A stretch of DNA of 64,000 bases from Ulvibacterium sp. Its GTDB lineage: Bacteria > Bacteroidota > Bacteroidia > Flavobacteriales > Flavobacteriaceae. Position numbers and translations under genes: made by a program. The stretch covers positions 1-64,000 of the forward strand of contig NZ_JANQOO010000014.1 in NCBI RefSeq assembly GCF_028285715.1, read 5' to 3'. Below, in pieces: positions 1 to 8,782 of the stretch. The notes beneath the pieces are model-generated. The model did no database searches, was not told where the DNA came from, and saw only the letters and a list, made by a program, of their open reading frames with translations. How positions within the stretch are numbered: position 1 is the first letter of the stretch; each line of letters opens with the position of its first letter.

Positions 1-79
1 TCCATTCCGAACAGGGAAGTTAAGCCCGCCAGCGCCGATGGTACTGCCCCAAAAGGGCGGGAGAGTAGGGAGCCGCCTT
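1..79 (+). rRNA. rrf: 5S ribosomal RNA, 3' part (cut by window start)
   Basis: The first ~79 bases match the second half of a bacterial 5S rRNA: the conserved CCATTCCGAACAGGGAAGTT stretch (loop B/C region), AAGCCCGCCAGCGCCGATGGTACTG and the terminal GGGAGAGTAGG segment. The 5' part lies before the window, so this is the tail of an rRNA operon transcribed rightward. The exact 3' end is uncertain by a few bases. A strong terminator follows directly. Confidence 0.93.
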
Positions 80-83
80 CCTC

Positions 84-125
84 GGGCGCCCCCTCCGCAT
101 CATGCGGAGGGGGCGCCCTTTTTTA
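84..125 (+). terminator. Rho-independent terminator of the rRNA operon
   Basis: A perfect 17-bp inverted repeat (arms 84-100 and 102-118, starting GGGCGCCCCC) is followed by a run of six T. It sits directly behind the 5S rRNA and is the natural end of the rRNA transcript. Confidence 0.93.
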
Positions 126-373
126 TGACTATTTCTTTCCGAAGATGGATTTTATAGAAGGGAACTAGGGCCTCATGTCGTACCCTATATTTTAATGGGG
201 AAATAAATCCGACTTGCAAAGCACACTTTTTTGTATACTTGCAGCGATTTGGGATAAAATATATTCTATAGTTCCCAAGTCATAATTGTTCCAGAAAAAT
301 TGGATATTCCGGAATCGGTCAACTATTACAATTTAGTTCATGGAATCCAATAGGCTTTAAAGTTTTTTTTAGA

Positions 374-1006
374 ATGCCAAGAGAAAAATTTAACAAATGG
401 GAAGAGCGGGGTAATGCCATTTCCCATGGCCTTGGCGCGATTTTGGCTCTTTTTGGGCTCTTTCTTCTTCTCAAAAGCAACACGAACAAAACGATTTATG
501 CAACCTTTGGAATTGTTCTCTATAGTCTTACCCTAATTTCGATGTTCATGGTATCCTCCCTTTACCATGCCGTACAAAATTCCAAACTTAAACGCCGATT
601 ACGGATTCTGGACCATATTGCCATTTATTTTCTTATTGCGGGTACATACACGCCATTGACCATTATCACCTTGGAAAGTGGCAATGGGTGGTATATTTTT
701 TGTACGGTTTGGGGTATTGCCGCCTTAGGAACCGTCCTTAAACTTTTTTATACAGGCAAGTACGAAGTGGTTTCATTATTGCTTTATTTGGCCATGGGTT
801 GGCTTATCGTAATAGATTTTGAAAATCTTATGGAAAGCACAACATCACTGGGAATTTGGCTCTTATTCATTGGGGGTGCCTTTTATACATTGGGAATTTT
901 ATTCTATGCTTGGGAAAGAATACCCTACAACCACTTTATTTGGCACCTGTTCGTTTTGGGCGGGGCTATTGGCCATTGGTTTTTTATCTATAAAGGGGTG
1001 ATATGA
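374..1006 (+). CDS. trhA: Hemolysin III / TrhA family (PAQR) membrane protein
   Basis: A 210-residue, very hydrophobic protein with about seven predicted membrane segments. It carries the family's N-terminal helix signature (EERGNAISHGLGAILA), the SSLYHA segment near residue 62, the DHIAIYFLIAGTYTP segment near residue 80, and the C-terminal WHLFVLGGAIGHWFF. The conserved His and Asp residues of the PAQR/hemolysin III fold (SLYH, LDH, H..H near the end) are all present, so a metal site is likely. Bacterial members are named for haemolysis seen with one homologue and have been linked to membrane homeostasis; the true role here is unknown. It starts with ATG about 250 bases after the rRNA terminator and is followed after 32 bases by the cytochrome gene, without clear functional linkage. 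Confidence 0.9.
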   Translation: MPREKFNKWEERGNAISHGLGAILALFGLFLLLKSNTNKTIYATFGIVLYSLTLISMFMVSSLYHAVQNSKLKRRLRILDHIAIYFLIAGTYTPLTIITLESGNGWYIFCTVWGIAALGTVLKLFYTGKYEVVSLLLYLAMGWLIVIDFENLMESTTSLGIWLLFIGGAFYTLGILFYAWERIPYNHFIWHLFVLGGAIGHWFFIYKGVI

Positions 1007-1038
1007 ACGGTGCCAAAAAAGTGAAATGATTTTACGAT

Positions 1039-3297
1039 ATGACGGTATTATATAGAATAAGGGAGTTGAGAATCAAAAGCCGACTTTTTTTGACGCTTTT
1101 GGTATTTGGATGTAAGACTTCCTACGAGGAACCTAAAATTCTTTTGGAAGAATACCAACTGGAGGATGGTTTTCGTTTGGAGGTAGTCGCTTCGGAACCA
1201 CACCTAAAGGCCCCTGTCGCCATTGATTTTGATGCCCAAGGTAGGATTTGGGTCGCGCAAATGCCGGGTTATATGAATGATATGCAAGGCAGTGATGAGA
1301 CTAAACCGGTAGGAAATATCAAGATTTTGGAGGACTTGGATGAAGATGGTGTCGTGGACCATTCCAAAGTATTTCTGGATAGTCTGGTTATGCCCCGTGC
1401 CTTGGCCCACGTTTATGGCGGCCTACTGTATGCAGAACCTCCCAAACTATGGTTTGTTGAGATAGAGGATGATAAACCCGTTCACAGGGTACTTGTCGAT
1501 TCGATTTATGCTTCCAAAGGAAACCCTGAACACCAACCCAATGGACTGCTGTTGAATATCGATAACTGGATTTATAATGCCAAATCTAATTTTCGGTACC
1601 GAAGAAGAAATGGCATATGGGAGAAAGAACCGACTACCTTTCGGGGGCAATGGGGAATCAGTCATGATAATTTTGGAAGATTATACTACAATGATAATTC
1701 AAGACAATTATTAGGAGATTATGTCTTGCCGAATCGTGTGGTACGCAATCCTTACTTTACACCCAAAGTGTCCGTAGATCAAATGCTTACCAAAGATCAG
1801 CGCGTTTACCCACTTCATGCCACCACTGTAAATAGGGGATATGCCCAAGGTGTTCTGAACAATGATAGTATCCTGGTTCATGCCACGGCCGCTTGCGGAC
1901 CCTTGGTGTACAGAGGGGGAACATTCCCGAAGGCGTATGAACAGAATGTATTCGTTTGCATTCCTGAAGGCAACTTGATAAAACGGAATATTTTAAAATT
2001 TACCGGGGATTCCACTATTGCGGCGCAAGCTTGGGAGCATCGGGAGTTTTTGGCCTCGACAGATGAAGGTTTTCGCCCCGTAAATTTGAACAACGGTCCG
2101 GACGGCAGTATGTACGTTGTGGATATGCATCGCGGTATGATAGGACATCATGCTTATTTGAGCCCTTATTTGAAAAAGAAAGTAAAAGGGAACCAACTGG
2201 ATACCCTTATTAATTTTGGCCGTATCCTAAGGGTACAGAATGAAACAAGCAAGGCCAAACCCTTTCCGAATTTCGAAACTCTAAATACCGAAGAACTAGT
2301 ATTTCTATTACAAAACCCCAACGGATGGATACGTAATAGGGCCCAACACTACTTGATCTTCAAAGAAGAAACAGGAGCAATAGAGCCCTTGAAAAATTTG
2401 ACGTTGGGGCAAGAAAATCCATGGACCAAAATCCATGCATTGTACACTTTGGAAGGATTGGATGCCCTTTCCGTTGATTTTTTGGTGAGTGTGGCCAAAA
2501 ATAGTTTGGCGGATGTTGCCATGCATGCCATTGTTTTGATGGAAGCATTTGCATCCAAGGAAAATGGTAAAAAGGCGGAATCACTTTTTAAAGACTTGAT
2601 GAAGCGTGGGAATAACGGTATCGACCTTTATATAGGTAGTACATTGGGTACTTGGATGGCTGTTGACAGAGAGCGATTTTTTCCTCAAATGGTGACTTTG
2701 CTGGATAGATATCCCAACAAACCTATTTTTCATGAGGCCATTTTGAGCGGATTATCGGAGAAAGAACTGTTTGTAAAGAAATCTTTGGATACATCGCCTG
2801 ATTTTGTTCATTCACCATTTCTATCACTATTGGCACAAAGTATCGCGCAACGGACGAAAGGCACCATGAATCCCATTTTCTCCAGAATCACCTTGGCCGA
2901 AGATAATAGAACGAGTGGAGCCAAGATGTTCTTCGAGATTTGTGCCTCTTGCCATGGAATCAATGGGCAAGGCATACAAGGTTTAGCGCCTCCTCTTATG
3001 AATTCCGAACATATTGAGAATGCCGAAAGGTTAGGACTGATTATTCTTCATGGATTGGAAGGACCAATAGAAGTAAACGGGGAGCATTACGATTTTAATC
3101 TGGCTATGCCTGGGCTCATCCGGAACGAAAACATAACCGATAAGGATATCGCCGATATCATTTCCTATGTTACCAACGCTTTTTCCGACAATCCCAAGGT
3201 ACTCACGGAAGAAAAAGTAAAGGAGCTTCGGAGTACAAAATCAAGGAATGGTTCGGAATATACAATGCAAGAACTCTTGGAGTACTCTGGAAAATAA
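1039..3297 (+). CDS. Beta-propeller membrane-bound dehydrogenase-like lipoprotein with C-terminal cytochrome c (PVC-type heme-binding CxxCH protein)
   Basis: A 752-residue exported protein. The N-terminus is a signal with a likely lipobox ending at Cys25 (LLVFGC). Residues ~40-400 form a beta-propeller of the putative membrane-bound dehydrogenase type, with segments such as APVAIDFDAQGRIWVAQMPG and NNGPDGSMYVVDMHRGMIGH. Residues ~410-600 look like HEAT-type helical repeats. The C-terminus is a cytochrome c domain with CASCH at 635-639 and a possible Met ligand in LAMPGL. This architecture is abundant in Planctomycetes/Verrucomicrobia and also occurs in Bacteroidota. It probably passes electrons from an oxidised carbohydrate or small molecule to the respiratory chain from the periplasmic side; the substrate is not known. 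A second protein of the same class starts at 62154. No hydrolase motif is seen. Confidence 0.88.
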   Translation: MTVLYRIRELRIKSRLFLTLLVFGCKTSYEEPKILLEEYQLEDGFRLEVVASEPHLKAPVAIDFDAQGRIWVAQMPGYMNDMQGSDETKPVGNIKILEDLDEDGVVDHSKVFLDSLVMPRALAHVYGGLLYAEPPKLWFVEIEDDKPVHRVLVDSIYASKGNPEHQPNGLLLNIDNWIYNAKSNFRYRRRNGIWEKEPTTFRGQWGISHDNFGRLYYNDNSRQLLGDYVLPNRVVRNPYFTPKVSVDQMLTKDQRVYPLHATTVNRGYAQGVLNNDSILVHATAACGPLVYRGGTFPKAYEQNVFVCIPEGNLIKRNILKFTGDSTIAAQAWEHREFLASTDEGFRPVNLNNGPDGSMYVVDMHRGMIGHHAYLSPYLKKKVKGNQLDTLINFGRILRVQNETSKAKPFPNFETLNTEELVFLLQNPNGWIRNRAQHYLIFKEETGAIEPLKNLTLGQENPWTKIHALYTLEGLDALSVDFLVSVAKNSLADVAMHAIVLMEAFASKENGKKAESLFKDLMKRGNNGIDLYIGSTLGTWMAVDRERFFPQMVTLLDRYPNKPIFHEAILSGLSEKELFVKKSLDTSPDFVHSPFLSLLAQSIAQRTKGTMNPIFSRITLAEDNRTSGAKMFFEICASCHGINGQGIQGLAPPLMNSEHIENAERLGLIILHGLEGPIEVNGEHYDFNLAMPGLIRNENITDKDIADIISYVTNAFSDNPKVLTEEKVKELRSTKSRNGSEYTMQELLEYSGK

Positions 3298-3326
3298 GGG
3301 GATGTAACAACTTGAAGTTACAAAGC

Positions 3327-4160
3327 TCAGTTTTCCAGTTTTTCGATCACTGCATTTTGCGGTACCTCAAAAACACCTTCATTTGGAATTCCCTTTAAAA
3401 ATTGAATAGCACTAAAAATCCGCAAGTGGTTCTTGCTTTTTCCTATTGCACCCTCATTCCATTCAAAATTTTCCATTTTGTGCGGCATCATCAGTCCTTG
3501 TATCCTTCTATAATCGGAATAGACCTTAGCACTGCTTACTTTGGAATTCTCCTTATCAAAATAGGAAACGGAATACGTAAGGATTTCCATGAGATTGGTT
3601 TCAGGATCAATATAGAGATAGTATACATCCTCTGGGGTAAGACCCACTTCAGAACCAAATGTGACTTTTAGGGATTCGAATGTCCTGTCATTTATTACCG
3701 TTTTTCCAGCATAACTGATGTTTACCCCAGGATCTTTTAAAAGAAAAGGTAGGCCTATGAAATAAAAATCCAGATTATAATAAAAAGCGGCCGATTTTCC
3801 GGATACCTCGCTTGCATCAGGCACCGCCCAGGCGACTTTTCCATCAAAACCGACCTCATATTTCTTTGACTTAAGATAGGCCCTTCTGTCCTTCAAATGG
3901 GTAAGTTGATAGACTTCTTTTCCATTATCATTGAGGTTGTACTCCAGTCCTACGAAGGATTTCCAGGTATCGATTCCTCCATGGGCTTTAAGACACTTCT
4001 CAAGAAGCTCCATTCCCTGTTTTTCTTCAGGGCTTGGAACAACAATCGGTTTACTTTTCGACGTCTCTTCGGATACGCTTGTCTCCGCTTTTTTTTCGGT
4101 TTTACAAGCAAATACAAGCACTAGCACTATACAACAGAATACTATTTTTATAACTCTCAA
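3327..4160 (-). CDS. Lipoprotein of the DUF6503-like / LolA-fold type, function unknown
   Basis: A 277-residue lipoprotein with a signal peptide and a lipobox ending at Cys19 (VLVFAC). After a charged Lys/Glu/Ser linker the mature part begins with a segment of the type LLEKCLKAHGGIDTWKSF, seen in flavobacterial proteins assigned to DUF6503 that resemble outer-membrane lipoprotein carriers. It contains many beta strands and a central YYLYIDPETNLMEILTYS section typical of this half-barrel fold. The gene is convergent with the cytochrome gene at 1039 and lies downstream of the membrane-tethered regulator at 4209 in the same orientation, 48 bases apart, so the two may be co-transcribed. The family name is from memory of the sequence pattern; no enzymatic role can be given. 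Confidence 0.65.
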   Translation of the reverse strand: MRVIKIVFCCIVLVLVFACKTEKKAETSVSEETSKSKPIVVPSPEEKQGMELLEKCLKAHGGIDTWKSFVGLEYNLNDNGKEVYQLTHLKDRRAYLKSKKYEVGFDGKVAWAVPDASEVSGKSAAFYYNLDFYFIGLPFLLKDPGVNISYAGKTVINDRTFESLKVTFGSEVGLTPEDVYYLYIDPETNLMEILTYSVSYFDKENSKVSSAKVYSDYRRIQGLMMPHKMENFEWNEGAIGKSKNHLRIFSAIQFLKGIPNEGVFEVPQNAVIEKLEN

Positions 4161-4208
4161 AACATTACAGATTTAGAAAATCAATATTACGTTTTATTCT
4201 TGAAATCG

Positions 4209-5417
4209 TTAAGGTTCGGATGCGTAATTTAACTTGTGCATATACAGTATTTTACTACTAAGTTCCATTCTATCTATTCCATTGACCTCAAAAAAGACTT
4301 CATAGTACTCGGGCAAATAACCAAATTTGGATTGAAGTGCGGCTTCCAATCCTTGCAATAATTTTGCTTCGGTAAAATTTTTGAGGCTCTGTGTGGCACC
4401 CGTATCCCAAATTCCTGAAAAAAGATAAATGGTATTGCCATTTGGTCCCGGAACTTTGGTCAAGAGGCTGTAATCCGTATGGTAGGAATCCGCGTTCCCT
4501 TTTGGTTTGTAAGTAAGGATTTTGTCATTTTCATTGGAAGTATATAAGAATGCGTCACTTTCGACATCATAGTCAAAAGCGGAATCTTTGTAAAAGGACT
4601 TAAAGACGCCCAAGGTTTTTTGCATACCAACAACAATAAGATCATAGTCCTGCAGTTGTTTTGGATTAAATCTAGACATGGTGCGGATGATAAAATCTTT
4701 GTCAATTGCGTAAAAAACCTCTGAAAGCTTTTTTATCCATTGGGCACTACCTAATATAAGGTGGGTGTACGTCAACGGTTCAATTTCCGTATCCGTCTTT
4801 GTATTGATCGACTTGAACACTTCGAATTCCTGTAGGGAGTTTATGCCGGGATCGCGTATGGTTCTTGTCAACTGCAGTATCGTATCCCTTTCATTATAAA
4901 CGAAAAGATCGCCCATAACCAACATGGTGGGAAGCTTACTCCCTATTAAATCTGCCCAAAGTCCGTCTTCATTGATTATGGTTTTTTCATTGCCCGCAGT
5001 ACCCTGATAGAGATTTAATGCAAGTGATAAGAGTAGGGCCGTAGCCAACGGAATAACCCATTTTTTAAGATGGGATAGGGGCGGTTTTGAAATGCCCTCC
5101 TTTCTTTCAATAACTTCAATGGCATAGCTTCCCTTGGGTATGGTCAACCGTTTTTCGTCGGAATCACCTTCATTTTGATAGTACGCCTTGAGTTTTTTCC
5201 GTAGATTATACACATATACCCGAATCAAAGTGCTTTGAGAGGGATCGAAATCGGTTTTCCCAAAAATTTCAGAAGCGATAGTAGTTTCCTTGGGTACATT
5301 TTTGTTTAGGGAACAGGTTACCAAATACCTTAAAAGATTGGCGTAAGTACCGGATCTACCAAAGGATTTACTGGCTATGATTTTTTCAACAATACCGTTA
5401 AATTCCTCCTTTACCAT
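4209..5417 (-). CDS. Membrane-tethered winged-helix transcriptional regulator with periplasmic sensor-like domain
   Basis: A 402-residue protein in three parts. Residues ~1-103 match the small DNA-binding-like domain that precedes TolB/TPR regions in many acidobacterial and planctomycete regulators: NLLRYLV, TIASEIFGK..FDPSQSTLIRVYVYNLRKKL and the final IPKGSYAIEV are its hallmarks. Residues ~120-138 form one membrane segment (WVIPLATALLLSLALNLYQ). The remaining ~260 residues should lie in the periplasm and resemble no domain I recognise. This is a CadC/ToxR-like layout: DNA binding inside, sensing outside. It is divergent from the cytochrome/DUF1501 genes starting at 5535, and the 117-base gap holds palindromes, so it is the natural candidate regulator of those genes. 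Function is inferred from architecture and position only. Confidence 0.75.
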   Translation of the reverse strand: MVKEEFNGIVEKIIASKSFGRSGTYANLLRYLVTCSLNKNVPKETTIASEIFGKTDFDPSQSTLIRVYVYNLRKKLKAYYQNEGDSDEKRLTIPKGSYAIEVIERKEGISKPPLSHLKKWVIPLATALLLSLALNLYQGTAGNEKTIINEDGLWADLIGSKLPTMLVMGDLFVYNERDTILQLTRTIRDPGINSLQEFEVFKSINTKTDTEIEPLTYTHLILGSAQWIKKLSEVFYAIDKDFIIRTMSRFNPKQLQDYDLIVVGMQKTLGVFKSFYKDSAFDYDVESDAFLYTSNENDKILTYKPKGNADSYHTDYSLLTKVPGPNGNTIYLFSGIWDTGATQSLKNFTEAKLLQGLEAALQSKFGYLPEYYEVFFEVNGIDRMELSSKILYMHKLNYASEP

Positions 5418-5453
5418 GTTTCAAACCTACGTTTTACTAAAGGTATGAATTTA

Positions 5454-5477
5454 TTATTAACAGTTAATAAAACTGTT
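5454..5477. promoter_or_regulatory. Overlapping palindromes in the divergent regulator/cytochrome intergenic region
   Basis: TTATTAAC-A-GTTAATAA (5454-5470) is a 17-base dyad, and AACAGTT (5459-5465) repeats inverted as AACTGTT (5471-5477). They are enclosed by AGGTAT (5441-5446) and ATACCT (5481-5486). They lie between the divergent starts at 5417 and 5535 and are a candidate operator for the regulator at 4209. A perfect TAnnTTTG -7 box (TATATTTG, 5509-5516) follows toward the gene at 5535. Binding is inference. Confidence 0.45.
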
Positions 5478-5534
5478 TTTATACCTGACCCTCGCATAGC
5501 TTTATAATTATATTTGATTGACTGGCAATTCATA

Positions 5535-8500
5535 ATGATAGCATACAGACAACTAATACTAGGGTTTTTATCAGTGATGATTTTTTCCAATTGTACTTGG
5601 AGCCCTCCTGATCAAATTGAACTGGCTTATGAGGAACTCCCGGACCAAATTGATTTTAACTATCACGTAAAACCCATACTTTCCGACAAATGCTTTGCTT
5701 GCCATGGCCCTGATATGGCCAATCAAAAAGCCGGACTTCGGCTAGACCTGGCTGAAAATGCCTATGAGGCATTAAAGGGTTCGGGTAAACATCCTGTGGT
5801 GCGCGGTAGACCAGGGAAGAGTGAGATTGTAAGGCGCATGCTTTCCGAAGACCCCGAGGTAAAGATGCCACCCCCGGAATTTAAGGTAGAATTGAGTGAG
5901 GAAGAAATTGCGACTTTGGTCAAATGGATAGAACAAGGTGCAGAGTATAAGCCCCATTGGTCCTTCATTGTTCCCAAAAAAGGGGAATTGCCTATGATTT
6001 CAAAAAAGGATTGGGCCAATAATGAGATTGATTTTTTCATTGGGAACAGATTGGAAAGGGAAAAGCTGAGACCATCGGAAAAAGCGACCAAGGAAAGTCT
6101 GATTCGGAGACTGAATTTTGATCTAATCGGCCTTCCACCAACTTTACAACAGATACAGGATTTTGTAAACGATACTACGGACCAAGCTTATGAAAAGGTG
6201 GTAGATCGTCTTTTAGCCTCTCCGGCTTATGGGGAACGTATGGCCACGGAATGGATGGATGTGGCCAGGTATGCGGATAGTGATGGATATTTGGATGATA
6301 AGCATCGGGACTTTAGCCCGTATCGCGATTGGGTCATCAAGGCTTTTAACGAGAACATGTCCTACGAACAGTTTACCACTTGGCAACTGGCAGGAGACCT
6401 TATTGAAAATCCGACCCAAGAAAGTAAACTGGCTACGGCCTTTAATAGATTGCATAAAAGAAACTCTGAGGCCGGTATTGTTTTCGAAGAGTATCGGGTA
6501 GAATATGTGGCCGATCGGACCCTAACCGTGGGCAAGGCATTTTTAGGCCTGAGCGTAGAATGCGCCCGTTGTCACGATCATAAATACGACCCTATCAGTC
6601 AGAAGGAGCATTATGAGCTATTTGCATTTTTTAATAGCACTAACGAGTTGGGTACCGCGGTCTATGGCCCAGGTCAGGTTCCGGGGCCATCCCTTTTGTT
6701 GACCAATAAGGAGCAGGAAAAGGTATTGGAATATATTGATACCCATATAAATGTGGCTAAAAAGGACCTGGTCTCCGTACAGCGTGAAAAGCTGAAGGAA
6801 ACACAGATCGCCAATCTTAGGAAAAATCTTAAGGATAACTTGCAAAAAGGACTCAGAAAAGGTCTAGTGGCCAAACTGAATTTCGATAATTTTTTTCCAA
6901 AGGATGCAAAAACATTGTCTACGAAGAGCGGAAATAGCAATGGGAAGATGGCCTCTGTTAAGGAGCCCGAACTTAAAAAGGGAGTAAGTGGAAAAGCAGT
7001 GTTTTTTAACGATTATACCGCCATTACCCTGCCCGAGAAAATAGGTTGGTTTGATCAATCCGATCCCTTTACGGTATCTATTAGCGCTTTTCCGGATACA
7101 CTTTATGAGGAAGCCTCTCTCTTTACCCACTGCGAGGAAACCCGATTGGGATTAAAAGGGTATTCCATGCATTTGGAGGACAATCACCTAAAATTCATCA
7201 TTGCTCGATCATGGCCCAGCAATGCCATACAAGTAAAGACCAAGAATCCTATTCCCGAAAAGGAATGGAGCCACATCACGGTTTCCTATGATGGGTTGGC
7301 CAGGGCGAACGGTGTACATATCTATGTGAATGGCCAAAAAACTCCTCTTGCAGTTGAAATCGATAACCTCTATAAATCCATCTTATTTCGAAAAAATGTC
7401 CATAATTATCCTTTTTATGGTTTTACAATGGGCATTCGTGATAAGTTTAAAACCTTTAAGGACGGCGGGATTGACAACCTTAAAATCTATGATAGGGAAT
7501 TATCGCCCTTGGAGGTTATGTATGATTTTGATCCGGTTGAAGCCCTAAAAATGGTGGACAGGGACAAGGATAAAAACTTACTAAAGGACTTCTTTTATAC
7601 CAGTATAGACCAAAAAACCGAAAAGAAACGTTTGAGGTTGCAGACGTTACGAAAGGAAAGGATCCAAGAGTTGGAACCCATTAGGGAGATTATGGTCCTT
7701 GGTGACCTTGCGGAACCTCGCCCCACTTATGTGCTTGACCGTGGTATGTACGATGCACCCACGGAAGAGGTAGTCCCCGACGTACCCGAAATCATTATGC
7801 CCTTTAACGAGAATTTGCCAAGGAATAGGTTGGGGCTTTCCCAGTGGTTGTTCGACAAAAATAATCCCCTGACCTCAAGAGTTTTTGTAAATCGATTATG
7901 GCAGATGCATTTTGGTCATGGTCTGGTAGCCACAGCCGATGATTTTGGAAATCAAGGAAACCTTCCTTCGCATCCCCAACTGTTGGATTGGTTGGCCGTT
8001 GAGTTTATGGAATCCGGTTGGGACATCAAAAGGATGCACAAATTAATGGTTATGTCGGCTGCCTATCAACAAAGCTCCGAAGTAAGACCAGAACTACTGG
8101 AAATAGATACCGACAATGTTTTGTTGGCCCGTGGCCCTAGCCGGCGAATGACCGCTGAAATGGTTCGGGATAATGCCTTGGCCATAAGTGGATTGCTTTC
8201 CCCAAAAGTAGGGGGACCTAGTGTATATCCCTATCAGCCGGAGGGCTTATGGGACGAAATCAGTAATAAACCTTGGCGTTACCGATACAAACAAGAACCC
8301 GGGGAAGGGCTCTATCGAAGAAGCCTTTATACCATTTGGAAGCGCACATCGGCCCCACCTTCCATGCAGATTTTTGATGTGGGGGACCGCAGTGTATGTA
8401 CCGTGAGCAGGAGGCAGACAAGCACTCCCTTGCAGGCATTGGTGTTGTTGAACGACCCCCAGTTTGTTGAAGCCTCCTATGTATTGGCTGAAAACATCAT

Positions 8501-8771
8501 TGAGCAAACCAGGAATAATATCGAAGAACAACTAAAGCAAGCCTTTCAACTTAGTACCGGACGAACTCCGGAATCAGTGGAGATAAATCTATTAAAGAAG
8601 TTTTACAATGATGAACTGGAACGTTTTCTGGTCAAGAAGGAAGATGCCGCAGCCTACTTGGGTATAGGCGAAACAAAAATAAAAAGTACTTCTGACCCAA
8701 TTCAAGTGGCGGCCTTGGCCACGGTCATCAATGGAATCATGAATACTTCGGAAGGGTATACTTTAAGATAA
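5535..8771 (+). CDS. PSCyt1-DUF1549-LamG-DUF1553 lipoprotein (planctomycete-type cytochrome protein)
   Basis: About 1078 residues from the ATG at 5535; an in-frame TTG 21 bases upstream overlaps the probable -7 box and is less likely. The signal ends in a lipobox-like MIFSNC. Domain order: PSCyt1 cytochrome region with CFACH at residues 53-57 followed by the usual GLRLD segment; DUF1549 about 160-370 (LIRRLNFDLIGLPPT, ECARCHDHKYDP, a second heme-like CxxCH); a LamG/concanavalin-like insert about 443-665; and DUF1553 about 760-1020 (SRVFVNRLWQMHFGHGLV, STPLQALVLLNDPQFVEAS). Such proteins are nearly always followed by a DUF1501 protein, as here, 11 bases downstream. The biochemical role of the family is not established; the two CxxCH motifs and the sugar-binding-like insert suggest extracytoplasmic redox work on a glycan-related molecule. 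Confidence 0.92.
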   Translation: MIAYRQLILGFLSVMIFSNCTWSPPDQIELAYEELPDQIDFNYHVKPILSDKCFACHGPDMANQKAGLRLDLAENAYEALKGSGKHPVVRGRPGKSEIVRRMLSEDPEVKMPPPEFKVELSEEEIATLVKWIEQGAEYKPHWSFIVPKKGELPMISKKDWANNEIDFFIGNRLEREKLRPSEKATKESLIRRLNFDLIGLPPTLQQIQDFVNDTTDQAYEKVVDRLLASPAYGERMATEWMDVARYADSDGYLDDKHRDFSPYRDWVIKAFNENMSYEQFTTWQLAGDLIENPTQESKLATAFNRLHKRNSEAGIVFEEYRVEYVADRTLTVGKAFLGLSVECARCHDHKYDPISQKEHYELFAFFNSTNELGTAVYGPGQVPGPSLLLTNKEQEKVLEYIDTHINVAKKDLVSVQREKLKETQIANLRKNLKDNLQKGLRKGLVAKLNFDNFFPKDAKTLSTKSGNSNGKMASVKEPELKKGVSGKAVFFNDYTAITLPEKIGWFDQSDPFTVSISAFPDTLYEEASLFTHCEETRLGLKGYSMHLEDNHLKFIIARSWPSNAIQVKTKNPIPEKEWSHITVSYDGLARANGVHIYVNGQKTPLAVEIDNLYKSILFRKNVHNYPFYGFTMGIRDKFKTFKDGGIDNLKIYDRELSPLEVMYDFDPVEALKMVDRDKDKNLLKDFFYTSIDQKTEKKRLRLQTLRKERIQELEPIREIMVLGDLAEPRPTYVLDRGMYDAPTEEVVPDVPEIIMPFNENLPRNRLGLSQWLFDKNNPLTSRVFVNRLWQMHFGHGLVATADDFGNQGNLPSHPQLLDWLAVEFMESGWDIKRMHKLMVMSAAYQQSSEVRPELLEIDTDNVLLARGPSRRMTAEMVRDNALAISGLLSPKVGGPSVYPYQPEGLWDEISNKPWRYRYKQEPGEGLYRRSLYTIWKRTSAPPSMQIFDVGDRSVCTVSRRQTSTPLQALVLLNDPQFVEASYVLAENIIEQTRNNIEEQLKQAFQLSTGRTPESVEINLLKKFYNDELERFLVKKEDAAAYLGIGETKIKSTSDPIQVAALATVINGIMNTSEGYTLR

Positions 8772-8782
8772 ATCGTGTAGTT

